In this document: piece by piece, positions 32,202-37,105 of the stretch
How the letters are laid out: each line of letters begins with the position of its first letter
Position numbering within the stretch: position 1 is the first letter of the stretch
Origin: Promethearchaeota archaeon
GTDB lineage: Archaea; Asgardarchaeota; Lokiarchaeia; Sigyniarchaeales; SOKP01
Length of the DNA stretch: 37,105 bases
Reading direction: 5' to 3'
Assembly: GCA_011364925.1 (NCBI GenBank)
Contig: RDOA01000038.1
Coordinates: 1 to 37,105, forward strand
Program-made: the position numbers and the translations under genes
The notes under the pieces: generated by a model
The model's input: only the letters and a program-made list of their open reading frames with translations
What the model was told of the DNA's origin: nothing
Databases searched by the model: none

Positions 32202-33317
32202 CTAAAGCAATGAATCTTTGCCATACTTCCAGATTTTGATGGAATCAATTCTTTCTACCATAAAATTTGTAAACTTATTGATTAGAAATTTTATCGATGC
32301 GTATTTATTCCATTTTTTATAAACATACCGAATTAAAAATGTCCATATTATTAGTATGGGAATTACAACAAACCAAATCTCATATATATTGAAAAGTGGT
32401 TGAAATAGAAAGTAGAGGAGATGATGAGAAAAAAAAATAGTAAATGAATAAAATGAAAAAATCTCAAAAAATTTAAATCTTATTTGTAGTTTTGACTCTT
32501 TAAAATCTTTATAATAGACTAAAAAGGCTAATAAAATAAGTTGGATTCCAACAATAAACATATGAGAAGAGAAAGTTGTCTTATTTGAAAAATCTGGAAA
32601 TCTATACAAAAGGCCAAATGATATCAGAAGACTCCCATAAATCCCACTTGGTTTAAGGACTTTATTTTTTATAAACATGTGTTTTTTTTCTAAATCCTCT
32701 ATATTGCCTAACTCGAAGAATAAATCACCTAATACAGTTCCTAAGAGGAGGTATGGAAAGTAAGCTAATATAACATTTTGATCAGGACTGTTGTAAAGAA
32801 AATAGAATATATATCCAAGCATATTTTGTTCATTACTATATGGAGTTAACCAAAATAATACAAATTGGTTACTAATCCAGAATACAAAACAAATAACTAT
32901 TCTAAATAATCGAGATGTCTTTAAGAATATCCAAGCCATGAATAATGAGATTGAAATTGTTTGTATTACAAACCATAACCAAACGCCGGGGAGATCCATA
33001 AAAAGCGTGCCAATAAAGTTCCATAGGGTAGAGATTAGAAGTATGACTAAAGTTCTCAACATATAAGTATTCCTGGCTTTATTCATTGTAAATTCTTGAG
33101 AATTTTTAGCTTTTAACCAATCTCTTTTGTACGAAAGTGAGGCGCTCATCCCCGAAACTAATAAGAATCCTGCGCCACCGATTGGAGCTCCATAGTTCCA
33201 TATTAATTCATATAACCAGAAATCTGTGGGGGAAATCCACCAGTTAACCATATGTCCAAAAGTCATGTAGAATATACAGATACCTCTAAGAATATCAATG
33301 CTTCTAAACCTATTCAT
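32202..33317 (-). CDS. Membrane acyltransferase-like protein, copy 2
   Basis: 371-residue paralogue of the neighbouring gene. The opening is nearly superimposable: RFRSIDILRGICIFYMTFGH (3-22), GGAGFLLVSGMSASLSYKRD and matching downstream segments such as FPYLLLGTVLGDLFFELGN, which corresponds to FPFVLFGTVIGDVISELGN in copy 1. About ten membrane segments are present. The C-terminus is somewhat longer and less basic than in copy 1. Both probably decorate a surface glycan; they may differ in substrate or form a heterodimer. The gap before the next gene contains a palindrome (33389-33413) that could regulate this copy. Confidence 0.75.
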   Translation of the reverse strand: MNRFRSIDILRGICIFYMTFGHMVNWWISPTDFWLYELIWNYGAPIGGAGFLLVSGMSASLSYKRDWLKAKNSQEFTMNKARNTYMLRTLVILLISTLWNFIGTLFMDLPGVWLWFVIQTISISLFMAWIFLKTSRLFRIVICFVFWISNQFVLFWLTPYSNEQNMLGYIFYFLYNSPDQNVILAYFPYLLLGTVLGDLFFELGNIEDLEKKHMFIKNKVLKPSGIYGSLLISFGLLYRFPDFSNKTTFSSHMFIVGIQLILLAFLVYYKDFKESKLQIRFKFFEIFSFYSFTIFFSHHLLYFLFQPLFNIYEIWFVVIPILIIWTFLIRYVYKKWNKYASIKFLINKFTNFMVERIDSIKIWKYGKDSLL

Positions 33318-33388
33318 TTCAGCAAATATCCCTTAAGTTAAGATGAATATCAAAAAAAATCAGTAATAATGATTCCTTTGACATTTTT

Positions 33389-33413
33389 GTGATCATTCCT
33401 AATTTTTGATCAC
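33389..33413. promoter_or_regulatory. Inverted repeat GTGATCA-N11-TGATCAC, possible operator
   Basis: A perfect seven-base inverted repeat with an 11-base spacer lies about 70-95 bases before the start of acyltransferase copy 2. Each arm contains TGATCA, itself a palindrome. The dimension fits a dimeric helix-turn-helix regulator, but it could also be a weak hairpin. No regulator gene is adjacent. Confidence 0.4.
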
Positions 33414-33455
33414 TTTCATTAATTGAAATAATGAAAAAAGTTAAAGTTTATTAAT

Positions 33456-34304
33456 TTATGTTTTATTATTGGTTAAGCTTGTTACTGCACCGCTCAGACT
33501 CAACTCTCCATTTAACACTTTACTTACTATTTCCTTTAATTCCAAAAGATTATCCTCATGATTATTGGTTTTCAATGTTTCTAAATTGTCTTTTTTTAAA
33601 TTTTTATTTTTGATTTGTTCAAATATATATTCGTAATTGTCTAGGTTAACAGAAATACCATTTCTAAAAGCTAAAATTAAAGCTGAAATTTCATCTTTTG
33701 AAATTTTTCGTACTTTTCTTTCTCCAGAAAGTTTGATCTTTGAGGATTTGAATTCGTCTATCAGATATACCATTAGATTTTTTCTACCGTTGAAAATTTT
33801 ATAAATATCATTTACTAGATTAAATGCAATAGGAAGGATGCCTCGTCCTATTTTGAAATTAATTTGTATTAGATTGGGGTTATCCTCTTGAAAGGTTTGG
33901 ATATAGCTCTTTATCGTTCTTAGTAACTCAGGCTTCTCAAAACAGCAATAAGAATTTAGATAAAAGTCATCCAGAAAAATCATCAAACCGAATTTATTAC
34001 CTGGATCTATAGAGAAAGTTAGTGTAGAATAGATCTCTTTATAACCGATTCTATAGGCAGCAATTACTCTTATTAAATACTTATCGAAATTACAATTCTT
34101 TACGTATACAAGGTAATTATCACGACTTCTGACTTCAAGTTTATCGAAATCTTCAGAAGTTGTAAGAATTAGAGACGATAAAGTAGGTATTTTTGCATCT
34201 AAATTAAGTATCTGAAATTCAATCTTATACTTATCTAACGCATTTTTAAGCATGTAAAAAAAATTCAAATCTTCTGTTAAGATATATAAGGATCGATTTC
34301 TCAA
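33456..34304 (-). CDS. Predicted RuvC/RNase H-fold protein, divergent to RadB-like gene
   Basis: 282-residue soluble protein. The centre has an RNase H-like signature: FSIDPGNKFGLMIFLDD (about 97-113) with Asp100 in the first-strand D-x-G position, then strands around INFKIGRG, an acidic VYLIDEF (about 179-185; Glu184), and DEISALILAFR (204-214), which matches the closing acidic helix of RuvC-type enzymes. The N-terminal about 90 residues look like a small alpha/beta domain. The C-terminal about 50 residues are Asn/Lys-rich and helical. No known family was matched. The start is a TTG. It is transcribed away from the RadB-like gene with only 43 bases between, which suggests joint control and a possible role in recombination. 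Nuclease activity is inference. Confidence 0.55.
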   Translation of the reverse strand: MRNRSLYILTEDLNFFYMLKNALDKYKIEFQILNLDAKIPTLSSLILTTSEDFDKLEVRSRDNYLVYVKNCNFDKYLIRVIAAYRIGYKEIYSTLTFSIDPGNKFGLMIFLDDFYLNSYCCFEKPELLRTIKSYIQTFQEDNPNLIQINFKIGRGILPIAFNLVNDIYKIFNGRKNLMVYLIDEFKSSKIKLSGERKVRKISKDEISALILAFRNGISVNLDNYEYIFEQIKNKNLKKDNLETLKTNNHEDNLLELKEIVSKVLNGELSLSGAVTSLTNNKT

Positions 34305-34347
34305 ATTAATATTATAAATTAAATAAATAAATTAAAAATTTTTAATA
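34305..34347. promoter_or_regulatory. Shared divergent promoter of the RuvC-like and RadB-like genes
   Basis: The 43-base gap is almost pure A/T. For the plus-strand gene TTATAAATT at about 34311-34319 lies about 30 bases before the ATG. The minus-strand gene's TATA would be at about 34325-34335. Both transcripts would be leaderless or nearly so, and the two polymerase sites would overlap. Confidence 0.45.
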
Positions 34348-35040
34348 ATGCAATTTCCTCTCTCTAAAATTAGTGAGTTCTTTAAGCCTATCGATATTAA
34401 AGAGGGAATATACTCCGTATGGGGCGATTTTGGTGTGGGAAAAACTACTTATTCGCTTCAAACAGCGAAACTATACGCGTTAAAAAAAAGAAAAATTCTA
34501 TTTATTTACACAAAACCAAACATTCCGTACGATAAAATAAGTTTTGTGTTTGAAAACGCTTTGGAGGCTGTTTTAGATACAATTTCTTTTCAAAAGTTGA
34601 CTACTTTTGAGGAGATGTACAAGTTTATATTTAATTTGGAATTTTTTGTCTTGGAGGATTTAAAATCCAAGAAAAAGGTCTTTAACCTAATCATAATAGA
34701 TTCTATGACAGATCTGTATCGATTGGAATTAAATCGCGAAAAAAAAGGGAAAAACTTTATTCTGAATTTTAAGCTAAATCAGTTGTTAGCTAATCTAGTT
34801 TATTTAAACCAGAAATATGAGATTGAACTTTTGGTTGTTAATGAAATTAGTAGAAGAACTCAGGATGGACAAACTTATGAAGTGGAAAGTGGTGGTAATG
34901 TTATGGATTATTGGGTGAATAATTCTATCAAAATCGAACGAACGGATGTAGTAAACGAACGAAAATTTATTTTGCATAGAGGAAATGATAATAGCTCATT
35001 TGTTATAAATTACAAGTTATCTGAACATGGTTTTGAATAA
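34348..35040 (+). CDS. RadB-like RecA-fold ATPase
   Basis: 230-residue ATPase of the RecA/RadB class. Walker A is GDFGVGKT (26-33) after GIYSVW, and Walker B is LIIIDS (114-119). The region around LLVVNEISRR (161-170) and SGGNVMDYW (181-189) matches the RadA/RadB L2 and polymerisation-side segments, and the short length without an N-terminal helix-hairpin-helix domain fits RadB, an archaeal recombination mediator, better than RadA. A KaiC-like or circadian-type ATPase is the alternative. It is divergent from a RuvC/RNase H-like protein and separated by 71 bases from the fructose-bisphosphatase gene. Confidence 0.78.
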   Translation: MQFPLSKISEFFKPIDIKEGIYSVWGDFGVGKTTYSLQTAKLYALKKRKILFIYTKPNIPYDKISFVFENALEAVLDTISFQKLTTFEEMYKFIFNLEFFVLEDLKSKKKVFNLIIIDSMTDLYRLELNREKKGKNFILNFKLNQLLANLVYLNQKYEIELLVVNEISRRTQDGQTYEVESGGNVMDYWVNNSIKIERTDVVNERKFILHRGNDNSSFVINYKLSEHGFE

Positions 35041-35111
35041 AAAAAATATAAAATGTTATCAATTATAGCTCATTATTCTTAATAGATAACTATTCTTAGC
35101 AAGTTTTTTTC

Positions 35112-36107
35112 ATGAGTGAAAGACGAGAAAATATTAAATTGTCAAGATGGCTGGAAAATGAAGTGCCTTCATCTTTTTCAAATAGAAACGAATTAGTTGA
35201 TATTATTGAAACTATTGCTGAATCCACGATTCCGATTAGAGGTTTATTGGAAAGGGGAATAACTTCTCGAGAAATTGAACAGAGAATGGAAATTGAAAAA
35301 GCAGGAAGTCATTCTATAAATTTATATGGAGAATTCCAAATTCACGAGGATATTTTGACTCACAGCATCATTTTAAAAGCACTTCAGGAAAGTGATATTG
35401 ATTTTTTATTTATCGCTTCTGAAGAAGCTGAACCTGTATTAGGTAAGGGGAAGTTTGGAATCACAATAGATCCCGTTGATGGATCCTCTAATGTTATAGT
35501 AAATAGAACTGTAGGGACAATTGTAGGGATATATAATGAGATGGGCCATATTACTTGTAGTTTCTATGTTCTATACGGAATTTACACTAACCTGATCATA
35601 GCTTTTAATGGTAAAGTTGCAGAATTCATTCTAGATACATCACCCTATAGTATGACTTTTTATCATTATATCTATCAAGAACTAAAAGATTTACCCAATA
35701 ATGAAGAGGAAGGAATAAGGTGTCTAGGAGGAAATTCAACACAGTGGTCGAATAAATGTAAAGCTTATGAAAAAGAGTTAATTAGACGAAATTTTAAAGA
35801 TCGATATAGTGGTAGTTTTGTGGGAGATATACACGCAATAATAAATTATGGGGGCGTATATTCGTATTTCCCTTCCCCAAAAGCTAAAATTCGTATCTAT
35901 TATGAGTGGCTTCCTTTGGCATTTATCATTGAAACTTTAAAGGGAGTTTTCATAACCATCAGTACTGCTGAAAACATCGATGATGTAAAAAGAATAGGAG
36001 ACATTGAACCTTTAACTGCTAGTAATGTTCAAAGAATTCATACGAGAACTTCGGGTGGTTTATTAGGTAGCGAAAAACCAGTGAACCTTTTTCTATCAAC
36101 GATATAA
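35112..36107 (+). CDS. fbp: Class I fructose-1,6-bisphosphatase
   Basis: 331-residue gluconeogenic enzyme that hydrolyses fructose 1,6-bisphosphate to fructose 6-phosphate. The Mg-binding core is DPVDGSSN (120-127) with Asp120 and Asp123, and the upstream metal Glu104-Glu105 is in ASEEAEP. The substrate-side block RYSGSFVGDIHAIINYGG (231-248) and the C-terminal RIYYEWLPLAFIIE (261-274) are family hallmarks. Length is that of class I enzymes (about 330). Most archaea use the unrelated class IV or V enzyme, so this is unusual, though class I is known in some archaea. The ATG is the natural start. It is followed after 27 bases by trm1 on the same strand. Confidence 0.95.
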   Translation: MSERRENIKLSRWLENEVPSSFSNRNELVDIIETIAESTIPIRGLLERGITSREIEQRMEIEKAGSHSINLYGEFQIHEDILTHSIILKALQESDIDFLFIASEEAEPVLGKGKFGITIDPVDGSSNVIVNRTVGTIVGIYNEMGHITCSFYVLYGIYTNLIIAFNGKVAEFILDTSPYSMTFYHYIYQELKDLPNNEEEGIRCLGGNSTQWSNKCKAYEKELIRRNFKDRYSGSFVGDIHAIINYGGVYSYFPSPKAKIRIYYEWLPLAFIIETLKGVFITISTAENIDDVKRIGDIEPLTASNVQRIHTRTSGGLLGSEKPVNLFLSTI

Positions 36108-36134
36108 TTATATACTTAATATTTATAAGACGCA

Positions 36135-37105
36135 ATGGATATTATAAATCAAAATTTTAGAAATAGAGGGTATATCACTAAACAAGAAGGTTCTGTGAAG
36201 TTTCTAATATATGAAACTGACGATGATAAAATTCCTTCTAAATCTATGAATGTTTTTTATAATAAGAGAATGGAAATAAACAGGGATATTTCCATATTAG
36301 CGATTTTAGCATATAATAAACTGTTTAATCAAGAACCACTAGTGATCGTCGACTCAATGGCAGCTTCTGGTATTGGCTCACTTAGAATGTTAAAAAACAT
36401 CAAAAATATTGAAAAATTTTACATTAACGATATCAATCCCGACGCTGTTAAATTAATTGAAGAAAATTTAGAATTGAACAAACTTAAATCTGGAAAAATA
36501 GAATTAGTAAATTTAGATGCCAATCTATTATTTTCTGAGATTTCTCAAAACTCTATAATGCCGAACGTTGTTTCAATTGATCCATTTGGTACACCCAACC
36601 TTTATATTGACTCTGCCCTTAAATCAATAAAAAAAGAAAAAGGTTTACTATGTGTAACTGCGACAGATACAGCAGTGTTATTTGGTGTAAAACCCATGGT
36701 TTGTGTTAGGAAATATATGGCTAAACCGCTTCATACAGATTACTGTAAAGAAATTGGGGCGCGTATATTACTCTCTTTTATTTCAAGAATCGCAAATATA
36801 AATAACATAGGCATCATACCTCTTTTTACTTTTTATGCTAACCATTTTATAAGAGTTTTTGTTCTCACTTTCAAAGGGAAGTCAAAAATTTTAAAAGCAT
36901 TACCAAAAAATTATGGATTTATTGTTCACTGCAAGAATTGCGGGGATCGATCAATAATAGTAGAGAATCTCTTAAAGTTACCTCAAAAGTGCTCAGTTTG
37001 TTCAAGTAATAGTCATCTTTCCTATTCAGGACCTTTATGGGTTGGGGATTTGCATCAAAAGTCATTTTTGCAGGAGTTGGATTTTTTAATTGAGAAATTT
37101 AATTT
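36135..37105 (+). CDS. trm1: tRNA (guanine26-N2)-dimethyltransferase Trm1, 3' end outside window
   Basis: 323 codons are open to the window edge without a stop, so the gene is truncated only by the window. The enzyme makes N2,N2-dimethylguanosine at tRNA position 26. Visible motifs are VFYNKRMEINRDIS (40-53), the SAM-binding DSMAASGIGSLRML (73-86), the catalytic-type SIDPFGTP (147-154), CVTATDTAVLFG (173-184) and a zinc ribbon with Cys266, Cys269, Cys286 and Cys289. GPLWVG near 299-304 is also typical. Archaeal Trm1 is about 380 residues, so about 60 codons are missing. The ATG at 36135 begins 27 bases after fbp. Confidence 0.94.
   Translation, partial: MDIINQNFRNRGYITKQEGSVKFLIYETDDDKIPSKSMNVFYNKRMEINRDISILAILAYNKLFNQEPLVIVDSMAASGIGSLRMLKNIKNIEKFYINDINPDAVKLIEENLELNKLKSGKIELVNLDANLLFSEISQNSIMPNVVSIDPFGTPNLYIDSALKSIKKEKGLLCVTATDTAVLFGVKPMVCVRKYMAKPLHTDYCKEIGARILLSFISRIANINNIGIIPLFTFYANHFIRVFVLTFKGKSKILKALPKNYGFIVHCKNCGDRSIIVENLLKLPQKCSVCSSNSHLSYSGPLWVGDLHQKSFLQELDFLIEKFN

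Noticed and set aside
1-37105. CRISPR arrays, rRNA genes and insertion sequences
   Set aside because: No regularly spaced repeats, no rRNA-like conserved blocks and no transposase or integrase were found on reading through.

Overview
The window looks like chromosomal DNA of an Asgard (Lokiarchaeota-like) archaeon. It is AT-rich with tightly packed genes and archaeal information-processing traits: Sec61-beta-type SecG, type II methionine aminopeptidase, Trm1, and a tRNA with a bulge-helix-bulge intron. It also has an unusual density of eukaryotic-signature families: a gelsolin-like domain, two adjacent V4R/TRAPP-Bet3-like proteins, a Roadblock/LC7 protein, a ribophorin I-like membrane protein and a Trm112-like protein with a long insertion. 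No mobile element, CRISPR array or rRNA was seen. All family calls are from reading the sequence; no database search was run.

Layout. Positions 1-2.6 kb (minus strand): HdrC-like iron-sulfur protein, thioredoxin, gelsolin-like protein, UlaG-like metallo-hydrolase. 2.8-6.1 kb: two V4R/TRAPP-like genes (plus), then a seven-helix membrane protein and a Roadblock protein (minus). 6.3-18.9 kb: a region rich in protein maturation, secretion and glycan functions: MetAP2, a GT4 glycosyltransferase, a DUF354 protein, a hexapeptide-repeat acetyltransferase, a MazG-type hydrolase, Sec61-beta, ribophorin I-like protein, Trm112-like protein, intron-containing tRNA-Gln, an Alg7/MraY-type GlcNAc-1-phosphate transferase, a very long M48 protease and a UbiA enzyme of the decaprenyl-phosphate phosphoribosyltransferase type. 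A membrane M28 peptidase faces it. 20.1-20.5 kb is a gap with a long foldable inverted repeat.

20.5-28.2 kb is a complete peptide-type ABC importer operon (substrate-binding protein, two permeases, two ATPases), with two unrecognised genes between the binding protein and the first permease. 28.3-37.1 kb is mixed: DUF362, TlyA-type rRNA methyltransferase, a divergent NusA-like KH protein, two tandem membrane acyltransferase paralogues, a divergent pair of a predicted RuvC/RNase H-fold protein and a RadB-like ATPase, class I fructose-1,6-bisphosphatase, and Trm1 cut off by the window end.

Reading them together (inference): the 7-19 kb block could supply nucleotide-sugar processing, lipid-linked sugar assembly and an oligosaccharyltransferase accessory subunit beside a translocon subunit, a candidate eukaryote-like N-glycosylation island. 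The catalytic STT3/AglB subunit is not in the window. The gelsolin, Roadblock and V4R proteins are scattered nearby and suggest cytoskeletal and membrane-traffic-like functions, but no GTPase or actin gene lies in the window to anchor them.
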